Shown here: piece by piece, positions 52,398 through 61,201 of the stretch
How positions within the stretch are numbered: the stretch's first letter is position 1
Layout: each line of letters begins with the position of its first letter
Assembly: GCF_014696355.1 (NCBI RefSeq)
Contig: NZ_JACJQA010000045.1
Span: 1 to 64,000, forward strand
Origin: Pseudanabaena sp. FACHB-1998
GTDB taxonomy: Bacteria > Cyanobacteriota > Cyanobacteriia > Pseudanabaenales > Pseudanabaenaceae
Reading direction: 5' to 3'
DNA length: 64,000 nucleotides
Translations under genes and position numbers: made by a program
The notes under the pieces: model-generated
What the model saw: only the letters and a program-made list of their open reading frames with translations
Told to the model about the DNA's origin: nothing
Databases searched by the model: none

Positions 52398-53011
52398 TGT
52401 ATGATTCCATTGTTTTTGGAGAAAAGGGACAGGATATAACCTTATATCCATACATAGTATTTGCTAACCCACAGAACATTTATTTAAAAAGCAACGTAAT
52501 TATTAGCGAATTTTGTTGGTTACATGGAGGAATTAAGACTGTTATAGGGAATTTTATCCATATAGCATCACATTGTAGTATTTCAGGTGGTGGGCTTTGT
52601 ATTCTAGAAGATTTTGTCGGACTAAGCGCAGGTGTTAGGCTTATTACTGGTTCAGAGATGCTTAAAGGAGAGGGTCTGACTAATCCAACTATTCCAGCGA
52701 AATATAGATCTGTTTATCGTTCATTTGTTCATTTACAGAAACACTCTTTTCTCTCTACTAATGTAGTGGTTCATCCTGGTATTACAATTGGAGAAGGGGC
52801 TGTTGTTGCCTCTAATTCAGTCGTTACAAAAGATGTTAAACCTTGGACAATAAATGCTGGGAATCCAACAAGAGTAATTGCTGAAAGAGAGTCGGAAAAA
52901 ATTAGATTTTTTGAGAGATCTGTATATGTAGAGACAAATACTACTCCCCTAGATGTTAATGATTTTCTAGATTTAAAAATTAACCATGAATTTGTACCTA
53001 AATATTCTTGA
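52397..53011 (+). CDS. Left-handed beta-helix acyltransferase
   Basis: A protein of 204 residues. It has hexapeptide-type repeats (VIGNFIHIASHCSISGGG, LCILEDFVGLSAGVRLI, VVVHPGITIGEGAVVASNSV) and a catalytic His in HIASHC. The family transfers acetyl or formyl groups to sugars. Directly behind the aminotransferase gene (one-base overlap), it probably acylates the amino group made there, giving an N-acetyl or N-formyl sugar for the surface glycan. The N-terminal 30 residues are less repeat-like. Confidence 0.85.
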   Translation: MYDSIVFGEKGQDITLYPYIVFANPQNIYLKSNVIISEFCWLHGGIKTVIGNFIHIASHCSISGGGLCILEDFVGLSAGVRLITGSEMLKGEGLTNPTIPAKYRSVYRSFVHLQKHSFLSTNVVVHPGITIGEGAVVASNSVVTKDVKPWTINAGNPTRVIAERESEKIRFFERSVYVETNTTPLDVNDFLDLKINHEFVPKYS

Positions 53012-53023
53012 TCAATAAATTTT

Positions 53024-54217
53024 ATGATTATAGGTTTTTGGCTAGGAGAAGCTTCATTAGAAAATGGAGGATCATCTCTCTATGCGTGGCGTGTTCTTGA
53101 AACTATATTAAATCAATCGCAATCGAATGAAATAGACTTACTGATATTATGCTCTACTAAAGTTCAAGACTCATGTATTAAGTTTCTCCAAAAACAGCAG
53201 TATCAAGCTAAGTTACTAGTTATTCCTGAATTATTTAAGCGCCCCCATTTTGTTAAACGCTTAATAAATAAGATTATACTTAAATTAAATATCATTCGTC
53301 CTGAATATCTTGATCCTTGTTTTTGTTGGTTTGATAGCTTAGATATTGATTTACTCCATGTACCTTATCAAGTAAGTCTTTACAACCAACTAAGATATCC
53401 ACTTATTACTACAATGCATGATGTTCAGGAATTACATTATCCAGAGTTTTTTACACCTCAAGAAAGGGCAGCTAGGGCAGGATATTATTGGCAGTCATTA
53501 GAAAGTTCTAGTGCTGTAGTTGTCTCATTTGAGCATGTAAAAAAAGATCTCATAAAATATTTTCGTCTGCCCAGCGAAAAAATAAAAGTGTGTCCACCAC
53601 CATACTCAAAAATCAAGCTATCTCCTCCTAATAAAGAGGAATACATCGTTTACCAGAATAAATACAATGAATGGCAAGACTTCGTGCTGTATCCAGCACA
53701 AACGTGGGAACATAAAAATCACTTGTCTCTTATAAGAGCGTTAGAACTGATTTTCTGTCAAACAGGAAAGACCGTTCACCTAATTTGCACGGGAAAAAAA
53801 AATTCAGATTTTTTTTCAAAAATAGAAAATTATTTAGAATCTTCTCCTATCTCAAAGTTGATACATTTCATGGATATTGTTCCTGAAAGTGAGCTTCACT
53901 GGCTTTATCAAAATTGTTCATTAGTGGTTATTCCCACATTGTATGAAGCTGGTAGTTTTCCTTTGTTGGAAGCAATGTCATTAGAAGTTCCTGTAATTTG
54001 TTCATCAGTAACCTCCTTGCCTGAAACAATTGCTGATACACGATTTGTCTTTGAGCCTTTAAATATAGAACAAATTGCGAATCTTATTCTTCAGCTTTTA
54101 AGCAATTCAGATTTACGTTATGCCAATATTGAAAATGGAAAGAAACAAATAAGTCGCTTAAAACAGATTGATAGTGCTAGATCATTTGTCGAGTTATGGA
54201 AATCTTTTCTTAATTAG
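53024..54217 (+). CDS. Glycosyltransferase family 4-like
   Basis: A protein of 397 residues with a GT-B fold. The retaining EX7E motif is in TLYEAGSFPLLEAMSLEVPV and LPETIADTRFVFEP, and TTMHDVQELHYPEFF is a typical acceptor-side loop. It adds a sugar from a nucleotide donor to a growing surface glycan at the inner membrane. It follows the acyltransferase gene by 12 bp. The DNA is strongly AT-rich with no HIP1 site. Confidence 0.85.
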   Translation: MIIGFWLGEASLENGGSSLYAWRVLETILNQSQSNEIDLLILCSTKVQDSCIKFLQKQQYQAKLLVIPELFKRPHFVKRLINKIILKLNIIRPEYLDPCFCWFDSLDIDLLHVPYQVSLYNQLRYPLITTMHDVQELHYPEFFTPQERAARAGYYWQSLESSSAVVVSFEHVKKDLIKYFRLPSEKIKVCPPPYSKIKLSPPNKEEYIVYQNKYNEWQDFVLYPAQTWEHKNHLSLIRALELIFCQTGKTVHLICTGKKNSDFFSKIENYLESSPISKLIHFMDIVPESELHWLYQNCSLVVIPTLYEAGSFPLLEAMSLEVPVICSSVTSLPETIADTRFVFEPLNIEQIANLILQLLSNSDLRYANIENGKKQISRLKQIDSARSFVELWKSFLN

Positions 54218-54305
54218 TTATACCAAAAAATAATAATTGCTATGATATTTAAGAATATAATTGTGGTCGTTGAAGAATTAAATCATAAAATAAATTCAAT
54301 CTTTA

Positions 54306-54347
54306 TCGATGACTATAAATAGTATTTCATAAATTTATAGTCATCGA
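54306..54347. repeat. 15-bp hairpin in the glycan island
   Basis: TCGATGACTATAAAT / ATTTATAGTCATCGA around AGTATTTCATA, in the 166-bp gap between two glycosyltransferase genes. It lacks the GGCGC apex of the host hairpin family, so it is probably a terminator. Confidence 0.7.
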
Positions 54348-54383
54348 ACCAAGAATTATCTTAAACCATACAAATATATAGAA

Positions 54384-55214
54384 ATGTTGACTATTATAAC
54401 TATTACTAAAAATGACTTGCAAGGTATTCAAAGAAATCTACAAAGTACCATTATGTTGAGACAGTTTTGTAATGTCAAACAAATTATTATCGATAGTAGT
54501 GATCAAGAAATATATCAACAATTAATACAAAAGACGACTAATGAGAATAATCTTGAAATTTACCATCAAGCTCCCCAAGGTATTTCTAAAGCTTTTAATT
54601 ATGGAATTGAGCTAGCTGAAGATGCTTGGCTATGGTTTCTCAATGGAGGAGATGAAGTTCATCCTGAACTAGATATAGATTTGTTTATTAAAATTCTTGA
54701 AACATCAGTATCAGATCTCATGATATTTCCGATAGAGGTTTTTAATATTGAAAATAACCAATTACTATATAATACACGGCTACCTTCATTACTAGACTTA
54801 TGGCCTCCAATTTATAACTGGGTCACCCATCCAGGTAATCTTATTCAAAAAAAATGTATAGTTAATTGTGGCAAATTTAAAGAAGAATTTAAAATTGCAA
54901 TGGATGCAGATCTTTGGTTTCGTCTTTTTTTTAAGAATTACACAACGGACTTATTATCTATAAAAATTGCAAGATTTTATGCTGGTGGTGTATCAAGTAA
55001 TGAAGAAGAAACATATAAAGAGATGGATTTAGTAATTAAAATATACTTTCTTTCTATTGTTAAAATATCTTTCAAAAAAATGATTGATGTTTTGAAAGTA
55101 TGGTTATTTTATAAAAAATATTCAATCTTACCTAAGTTAAAACAAAAATTTCCATTTCTTCGTTCTATAAAGAATTTATTGATTAATAAAATCAAATTGC
55201 CAGTAAACAAATAA
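54384..55214 (+). CDS. Glycosyltransferase family 2-like
   Basis: A protein of 276 residues, GT-A type. It begins MLTIITITKNDLQGIQRN, with HQAPQGISKAFNYGIELAED and the metal-site region WLWFLNGGDEVHPEL. The tail contains AMDADLWFRLFFKNY. This form (with ISKAFNYG and NGGDE) is common in capsule and O-antigen clusters. Donor and linkage are unknown. AT-rich, single frame, separated from its neighbours by small gaps. Confidence 0.85.
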   Translation: MLTIITITKNDLQGIQRNLQSTIMLRQFCNVKQIIIDSSDQEIYQQLIQKTTNENNLEIYHQAPQGISKAFNYGIELAEDAWLWFLNGGDEVHPELDIDLFIKILETSVSDLMIFPIEVFNIENNQLLYNTRLPSLLDLWPPIYNWVTHPGNLIQKKCIVNCGKFKEEFKIAMDADLWFRLFFKNYTTDLLSIKIARFYAGGVSSNEEETYKEMDLVIKIYFLSIVKISFKKMIDVLKVWLFYKKYSILPKLKQKFPFLRSIKNLLINKIKLPVNK

Positions 55215-55241
55215 TAACTAAAAAGACTAAAATGATTGATG

Positions 55242-56471
55242 ATGAAAATACTACAAATAACAGCTTGGGATAACTTGGGTCAGCAGTTTAATGGATATCA
55301 AATTCATCAAGCATTATTGAAATCAGGTCAAAATTCAAATATGGCAGTCAGTAATCGTGGATTTTCTGAGCCAAATATTCATCAATTAGGAAACTCTTTG
55401 ACCAGAAAAATTGATCGACGTTTAAGGAGGATTGAACAAAATTTATCTCTCCATGCGATTTTACCCCTATCAGCCTATAGTTTATACTTTTCAGACTATT
55501 ACAAACAATCAGATTTAGTTCATTTACAGCTTATACATGCAGAATCTTTTTTTAGCCTATTGAATTTACCAATTATTAGTAAACAGAAAAAAACTGTTTG
55601 GACTTTACATGACCCTTGGCTATTGTCAGGGCATTGTGTATATTCATTAGAATGCGATCGCTGGTTATCAGGATGTGGTAAATGCCCTGATTTAACCCTC
55701 TCTTTCCCTATCAAAAATGATACAACTGCTTTGATATGGAAACTCAAATATTGGATTATGCATCATTCGCAAATCACCTTAGTAGTTGCTTCACAGTGGA
55801 TGTATGAAAGAGTAAAAAAAAGTTCTATTCTTTCTCACTTACCTTGTCATATTATTCCCCTTGGATTAGATACAAACCTATTTCAACCTCGCGAAAAGGC
55901 AAAATGTCGCGATCGCTTTGGTATTCCCCAAAATGCACAAGTATTAGCTTTTCGATATCAAAGTGGAACAGGATCTTTTAAAGGTTGGCAATGGCTAGAA
56001 ACAGCTTTAATGGATTTAGAAATTGATAAGCCAACTTATTTAGTTAGCTTTGACCAGAAAGGGGGAATGGAAAAACTAAAAGACAAATATCAAGTTATCG
56101 AACTAGGATGGGTTCACGATCAAGACTTACTTTGTGATGCGCTCAATGCCACGGATATTTTTTTGATGCCATCGATCGCTGAAGCCTTTGGCATGATGGC
56201 AGTAGAAGCTATGGCTTGTGGTACGCCAGTAATTGCTTTTGAAAATACGGCTCTAAGTGATGTGATTCAGGCTCCAAAGGCAGGAATTGCCGTCCCCTAT
56301 AAAAATGCTCAAGCCTTAACTGAAGCGATCGCCAAGTTATTAAAAGATGCAGACTTAAGAGGAAAACTTTCAACCGAAGCTGTAAAGCTAGTTAGAGCAG
56401 AATATGATACAAAGCTTTATGTAAATCGACATATTAGTTTATACGAAAGCATAATAAGTAATCCGAGCTAG
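55242..56471 (+). CDS. Glycosyltransferase family 4 (WcaC-like)
   Basis: A protein of 409 residues from ATG 55242; two in-frame starts lie just upstream. The N-terminal VWTLHDPWLLSGHCVYSLEC and SGCGKCPDL is a Cys-rich motif of a particular GT4 subset. The C-terminus has the EX7E motif EAFGMMAVEAMACGTPVIAF. Unlike the preceding genes it has HIP1 sites (near 55653, 55908, 56326) and host-like codons. A long hairpin overlaps its stop codon. Confidence 0.88.
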   Translation: MKILQITAWDNLGQQFNGYQIHQALLKSGQNSNMAVSNRGFSEPNIHQLGNSLTRKIDRRLRRIEQNLSLHAILPLSAYSLYFSDYYKQSDLVHLQLIHAESFFSLLNLPIISKQKKTVWTLHDPWLLSGHCVYSLECDRWLSGCGKCPDLTLSFPIKNDTTALIWKLKYWIMHHSQITLVVASQWMYERVKKSSILSHLPCHIIPLGLDTNLFQPREKAKCRDRFGIPQNAQVLAFRYQSGTGSFKGWQWLETALMDLEIDKPTYLVSFDQKGGMEKLKDKYQVIELGWVHDQDLLCDALNATDIFLMPSIAEAFGMMAVEAMACGTPVIAFENTALSDVIQAPKAGIAVPYKNAQALTEAIAKLLKDADLRGKLSTEAVKLVRAEYDTKLYVNRHISLYESIISNPS

Positions 56472-56520
56472 AAGAAGTGATGATGTGTCGCGCCATACGC
56501 GACACATCATCACTTCTTCT
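56470..56520. terminator. Perfect 23-bp hairpin after the WcaC-like gene
   Basis: AGAAGAAGTGATGATGTGTC and GCG are mirrored by CGC and GACACATCATCACTTCTTCT around CCATA. The left arm starts inside the TAG stop codon. It is the only host-type hairpin inside the island. Confidence 0.85.
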
Positions 56521-56558
56521 CTACTAACCATAATTGTAGTAATAAGGCAATAGAAGAA

Positions 56559-57425
56559 ATGCGAGTTTTAATTCTTGGCGGGACAGGAATGTTAGGACAT
56601 CAACTTTGGCAAACATGGCAAGAAAAGTTTGATGTCTATATCTCTCATCGAGGCGGAAGTGAACTCTTAAAAAAAAATCCTTTATTTACTCTATTTAATA
56701 ATGGTGATCGCCTAATAACCTATGTTTCTACAGAAAACTTTGAAACTATAATTAGAGCATTAGAATTAGCCAATCCGTCAGTAGTTATTAACTGCATTGG
56801 CATTATTAAACAAATAGCGATCGCCAAAGATCCAATTTCTTCCATTACCGTCAACGCCCTATTTCCCCACCAACTCGCTCAGCTTTGCCAAAAACACAGC
56901 GCCAGACTAATCCAAATCAGTACTGATTGCGTATTTTCTGGAAATAAAGGCAATTACACCGAACAAGACAACCCTGATCCCATCGATCTCTATGGCAGAA
57001 CCAAACTACTAGGTGAAGTGATCGCCCCCCACTGCCTCACCATCCGCACTTCCATCATCGGACGTGAACTCAATAGCCAAAATAGCCTCGTTGAATGGTT
57101 AATCTCACAGAAAGGAAAAACTGTTAAAGGTTATGACCGAGCCATTTATACAGGCTTTACCACTCCAGCTTTAGCCAAGATCCTTGAAAAAATTATCCTA
57201 GAATATCCCAATCTCGAAGGGGTTTGGCACATTTCGTCAGACCCAACCACAAAGTATCAATTGCTTAATATGATAAATCAAGCCTTCACCTTGGGTATTA
57301 CTATTGAAAAGGATGAAAGCTTTATTTGCGATCGCAGCCTCAATAGCCAAAAATTCCGAGACCTTACAGGCTTTATTCCACCTTCATGGGAAGAGATGAT
57401 CTCACAACTCGCCGCCGCAAAATAA
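56559..57425 (+). CDS. RmlD-like nucleotide-sugar reductase (SDR)
   Basis: A protein of 288 residues. Rossmann motif LGGTGMLGHQLWQTW, active-site Ser-Tyr-Lys as ISTDCVFSG and DLYGRTKLLGE (YxxxK), the usual RmlD features. It lacks the C-terminal cupin of CapF/FnlB. Its neighbours are a CapE-like dehydratase and a 2-epimerase, so it should reduce the 4-keto group in a UDP-2-acetamido-2,6-dideoxy-hexose pathway, as WbvR does in the L-QuiNAc route. An alternative is dTDP-rhamnose reduction, but no rmlABC genes are in view. Confidence 0.85.
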   Translation: MRVLILGGTGMLGHQLWQTWQEKFDVYISHRGGSELLKKNPLFTLFNNGDRLITYVSTENFETIIRALELANPSVVINCIGIIKQIAIAKDPISSITVNALFPHQLAQLCQKHSARLIQISTDCVFSGNKGNYTEQDNPDPIDLYGRTKLLGEVIAPHCLTIRTSIIGRELNSQNSLVEWLISQKGKTVKGYDRAIYTGFTTPALAKILEKIILEYPNLEGVWHISSDPTTKYQLLNMINQAFTLGITIEKDESFICDRSLNSQKFRDLTGFIPPSWEEMISQLAAAK

Positions 57426-57450
57426 CTTAAGCAAAATATTAGGAAAACAA

Positions 57451-58509
57451 ATGCTAACAGGCAAGAAAATTGTCGTCACAGGTGGAACAGGCTCGCTAGG
57501 ACAAGTCCTGATCAGACGTTTGCTCTCAGGTGAGATGGGAAAGCCTGCAAAAATAATTGTCTTCTCCCGTGACGAAGCCAAACAGCATAATATGCGTGTC
57601 GAGTATATGCAAAAAAAAGTTGTCACCGATGAAGTAATCTATCGTAATTTTCAGCAGCTTCTCGAATTCCGCATTGGTGATGTCAGAGATTTTCATAGCG
57701 TTAGTTCCTGTTTGCGTAATGCCGATGTCGTCTTTAATGCCGCAGCCTTAAAACAGGTTCCTACCTGTGAATATTTCCCCTTTGAAGCCGTCCAAACAAA
57801 CATTGAGGGACCTCAAAACATAGTCAGAGCAATCCGCGAACTTAACCTTTCTGTGGAATTGGTGGTTGGTATTTCCACAGATAAAGCCTGTAAGCCAGTT
57901 AATGTTATGGGCATGACCAAAGCCATTCAGGAAAGATTATTTATTCGGGCTAATTTGGACTGTCCAGATACTCGGTTTATCTGTGTACGTTACGGCAATG
58001 TTCTCGCCTCGCGCGGTTCCGTAATTCCGTTATTTCATGAGCAAATTCGTCAAGGTGGCCCCATTACGATCACTACTGAAGACATGACTCGCTTTTTGCT
58101 AAGCCTAGATCAAGCAGTTGACACGATCTTTGCTGCTGTAAAAGATGGCTATCGAGGCGAAACCTATATTCCTAATGTTCCCTCCGCAAAAATGACCGAT
58201 CTTGCTAAAGTAATGATCGGCGATCGCGCTATCAAGACTGAAATTACAGGTATCCGTCCAGGAGAAAAAATCCACGAAATATTAGTTTCCGAAGAAGAAG
58301 CCCATCGCACTATTCCCAGAAATGGCTATTATGTCATTCTGCCAATTCTACCCGAATTAAGAACAGCAGAAGAGGAAAGTAATTACCTCATCAAAGAATA
58401 TAGCTCTGCCGACTATTTAATGTCTGAAAATGAATTAAAAAGACTTTTGTATGACTATCAGTTACTCAAAATAGAACAATCTGACTTGCAGCCTGAGCTA
58501 TTGAGATAA
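57451..58509 (+). CDS. UDP-GlcNAc 4,6-dehydratase/5-epimerase (CapE/WbjB-like)
   Basis: A protein of 352 residues, extended SDR: TGGTGSLGQVLIRRLL, DVRDFHSVSSCLRNADVVFN and AAALKQVPTCEYFPFEAV, a signature of this family. The catalytic triad uses Met in place of Tyr (VMGMTKAIQERL), also typical of CapE. RPGEKIHEILVSEEEA follows. It makes the 4-keto-6-deoxy L-hexose intermediate from UDP-GlcNAc, the first step of the L-FucNAc and L-QuiNAc routes. An SD-like AGGAA precedes the start. Neighbouring genes supply the next two steps. Confidence 0.92.
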   Translation: MLTGKKIVVTGGTGSLGQVLIRRLLSGEMGKPAKIIVFSRDEAKQHNMRVEYMQKKVVTDEVIYRNFQQLLEFRIGDVRDFHSVSSCLRNADVVFNAAALKQVPTCEYFPFEAVQTNIEGPQNIVRAIRELNLSVELVVGISTDKACKPVNVMGMTKAIQERLFIRANLDCPDTRFICVRYGNVLASRGSVIPLFHEQIRQGGPITITTEDMTRFLLSLDQAVDTIFAAVKDGYRGETYIPNVPSAKMTDLAKVMIGDRAIKTEITGIRPGEKIHEILVSEEEAHRTIPRNGYYVILPILPELRTAEEESNYLIKEYSSADYLMSENELKRLLYDYQLLKIEQSDLQPELLR

Positions 58510-58555
58510 AAAATATGTTTCTTAAATTAACACTTGAAACTCTTACTATAGATAA

Positions 58556-59638
58556 ATGAAAATTATTACAATCTTAGGTACTAGACCTGAAATAATTCGC
58601 CTTAGTCGCATCATTAATAAACTTGATCAATTTTGTGATCATGTCTTAGTTCATACAGGACAGAACTTTGATAAAAATCTTAGTGATGTTTTCTTTGAGC
58701 AATTGCAAATAAGGAAGCCAAATTATTTCTTAGGAATTCGTGGAGATACCTTTGGCGAACAAATAGGCAAAATTATTATTGAATGTGAAAAAGTATTTAA
58801 TAAAGAACAACCTGATAAAATTTTAATCCTCGGTGATACTAACAGCAGCCTTGCGGCGATCGTTGCTAAAAGAATGGGAATACCTGTTTACCATATGGAA
58901 GCAGGGAATAGATGTTATGACAATCGCGTTCCCGAAGAAGTTAATCGCAAAATTATCGATCACAGTAGCGATATTCTCATGCCCTACACAGAGAGAAGTC
59001 GCGCTAACTTACTGCGAGAAGGGATACCAAGCGATCGCATTTATGTCACAGGCAATCCCATATTTGAAGTAATTGAACATTATGCATCCCAAATTGCAGA
59101 ATCTCAAATTTTGTCACATCTAGCCCTTAAGCCGCAAAAGTATTTTTTAGTTACCATGCATCGTCAAGAGAATGTTGACATTAAAGAAAGATTAATAGCT
59201 TTAACTCAATCCTTAGAATCTCTTCAAAAGCAATACCAAATACCAATAGTTTGTAGTTGGCATCCACGAACTAAATATTGGATGCAACAACATAGTATTT
59301 CTATACATAATTCTGAAATTTATTTTTGTGAGCCTTTTAATTTTTTTGATTTTATTTCACTAGAACGCCATGCTCTCTGTGTACTTAGCGATAGCGGAAC
59401 CGTCCAAGAAGAATGCTGTATATTTCAAATCCCAAATGTCACCATCCGTGATGTGACTGAACGCCCAGAAACTATTGAATGTGGTAGCAATATATTAAGC
59501 GGAGCCGAGCCTGAAACAATAGAGCGTAGCGTGAAAATAGTTTTGTCAGAACCAAGTAACTGGGCTATTCCACCAGAATATTTAGTTGAATCCGTGAGCA
59601 ATAAAGTTATCAAAATATTACTTGGATATTCTTTATGA
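58556..59638 (+). CDS. UDP-N-acetylglucosamine 2-epimerase family (CapG/WbjD-like)
   Basis: A protein of 360 residues, GT-B-like epimerase: IITILGTRPEIIRLSRII, VHTGQNFDKNLSDVF, DTNSSLAAIVAKRMGIPVYH and MEAGNRCYDNRVPEEVNR. It inverts C2 of a UDP-2-acetamido sugar. Placed after the dehydratase and reductase genes it should do the last step of the UDP-L-FucNAc or UDP-L-QuiNAc route. A plain WecB-type UDP-ManNAc role is the alternative. Its end overlaps the next gene by four bases. Confidence 0.9.
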   Translation: MKIITILGTRPEIIRLSRIINKLDQFCDHVLVHTGQNFDKNLSDVFFEQLQIRKPNYFLGIRGDTFGEQIGKIIIECEKVFNKEQPDKILILGDTNSSLAAIVAKRMGIPVYHMEAGNRCYDNRVPEEVNRKIIDHSSDILMPYTERSRANLLREGIPSDRIYVTGNPIFEVIEHYASQIAESQILSHLALKPQKYFLVTMHRQENVDIKERLIALTQSLESLQKQYQIPIVCSWHPRTKYWMQQHSISIHNSEIYFCEPFNFFDFISLERHALCVLSDSGTVQEECCIFQIPNVTIRDVTERPETIECGSNILSGAEPETIERSVKIVLSEPSNWAIPPEYLVESVSNKVIKILLGYSL

Positions 59639-61107
59639 CCAATAAACCATTTTTTAGTATTCTTATCCCCACCTATAACCAAGCTCAGTATTTGGGCGCG
59701 GCTCTTGATAGTGCGATCGCGCAGACACATACAAACTGGGAAGCAATAATTATTAACGATGGCTCTACAGATACAACTGCGGAAATCATAGAAATATATT
59801 GTAATAAAGATTCTCGTTTTAAAGCGATCCATAAAGAAAATGGTGGAGTTAGTTCAGCTTTAAATAAAGGACTTGAAAATGCTCGAGGTGAATGGATCTG
59901 TTGGCTCAGTTCAGATGATTTATTTGAACCTAATAAATTAGAAATACATCAAAAGTGGATTAATGATTTTCCAGATTATAAATTTTTCTACTCTAATTAT
60001 TATCAGCTATTTGAAACTACTAATGGTTTTACTAAAGTTAAGATTAACTTATCAAAAGAAATACCTCCAATTGAACTACAAGTAGTCCAATTGTTGAAAA
60101 ACAACTATATTGCGGGTATTAATATATGCATTTCAAAATCTGCTTGGCTAAATGTTGGGTTATTTAACGAAAAATTACGATACGCTCAAGATCATGACAT
60201 GTGGTTCCGTCTTATGATGAGATATCCAGCTTTGTTTATCTCGGAATATACTTGCTTGCGTAGAGTACATCAGGAACAAGGAACAAATAAATTTAGGAGC
60301 TTTTGTATATTTGATTCCGCTAAATTAACTATACAAATTCTAAACAAATATGAGATTGAAGATTTACTCCCATTAATAAACCTACAAGACTGTAAGCAAA
60401 TAGAGTGTACTCTTAAATATATTTTAAACATAGCCTTAGATTCTAACTCATTTGTTTATAAATTTGGCTTCCATCCACTCTTAATATTTAAGATCCAAAA
60501 ATTTATTGCTAAATATATTGATATGAGCAATAGTATAAATAAAGTCTTGATCGAAAAAATAAGGTTTTATTCTAATGTATTTGGAGATACTCCTCAAGGC
60601 TTTTGGTGTAAAATGACTAAAACCATTAACTCTGAATTCTCTTTTATCGTGGACGATTCCTTTTTTCTTTGTTTCGAGAAACTGGGGGAAAACTATTACT
60701 GGTGGTTAAATTATACTAATTCTGATTTGCAAGATGATGTTTTATATTACCTGCATTCTTTTTGTGGATATGAGATATCTTTTAAAAAGGATTGCAGTAG
60801 TAAATTTCAGAATGGTGTCAATGAAATAATTAAATTCAATAATTCCGAAAGTCAAGAAATATATACTAAACTATTAGAGAGGAACCAAGTTGACTTTTCT
60901 AAATATACCTTTACAGATCAAATAATTACCTTTGAAAAATTTAATGTTTCTCTTAAGTTGATATCTAAATTAGTTTTTGAAAAATATGGAAAAATAATAG
61001 GATATTTAATAGTTTTTAAAATATATACATTGCGAATTTTTCGTTTGTGTAAACAAGGAATTGTTTGGGTTCGTTTTAAGAATTATTTACTAAGTTTAAT
61101 TTGTTGA
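59635..61107 (+). CDS. Glycosyltransferase family 2 with unknown C-terminal domain
   Basis: A protein of 490 residues. Residues 1-215 are a clear GT2 domain: FSILIPTYNQAQYLGAALDS, AIIINDGSTDTTAEI, GGVSSALNKGLENARGEW and the metal site WLSSDDLFEP. Residues about 260-490 are AT-rich-coded, basic and aromatic, with no motif that I recognise; a second catalytic or membrane-association role is possible. It overlaps the epimerase gene by four bases (ATGA), so it belongs to that operon, although HIP1 sites vanish after about 59.7 kb. Confidence 0.82.
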   Translation: MTNKPFFSILIPTYNQAQYLGAALDSAIAQTHTNWEAIIINDGSTDTTAEIIEIYCNKDSRFKAIHKENGGVSSALNKGLENARGEWICWLSSDDLFEPNKLEIHQKWINDFPDYKFFYSNYYQLFETTNGFTKVKINLSKEIPPIELQVVQLLKNNYIAGINICISKSAWLNVGLFNEKLRYAQDHDMWFRLMMRYPALFISEYTCLRRVHQEQGTNKFRSFCIFDSAKLTIQILNKYEIEDLLPLINLQDCKQIECTLKYILNIALDSNSFVYKFGFHPLLIFKIQKFIAKYIDMSNSINKVLIEKIRFYSNVFGDTPQGFWCKMTKTINSEFSFIVDDSFFLCFEKLGENYYWWLNYTNSDLQDDVLYYLHSFCGYEISFKKDCSSKFQNGVNEIIKFNNSESQEIYTKLLERNQVDFSKYTFTDQIITFEKFNVSLKLISKLVFEKYGKIIGYLIVFKIYTLRIFRLCKQGIVWVRFKNYLLSLIC

Positions 61108-61201
61108 ATTATAACGAAAATACTACTTCAAATAATTCTTTGGTTCAAGCTTTTAAAGAATATCAGAAACTAATTTTTATTGTTAAAGTATATTATTAAT
61201 T

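Noticed and set aside
54306-54347. Counting this hairpin with the host family
   Set aside because: It lacks the GC-rich apex and lies in AT-rich foreign DNA, so an ordinary terminator is more likely.
56559-57425. Naming the reductase rfbD (dTDP-rhamnose synthesis)
   Set aside because: No rmlA, rmlB or rmlC genes are in view, and the flanking genes belong to a UDP-2-acetamido-sugar route.
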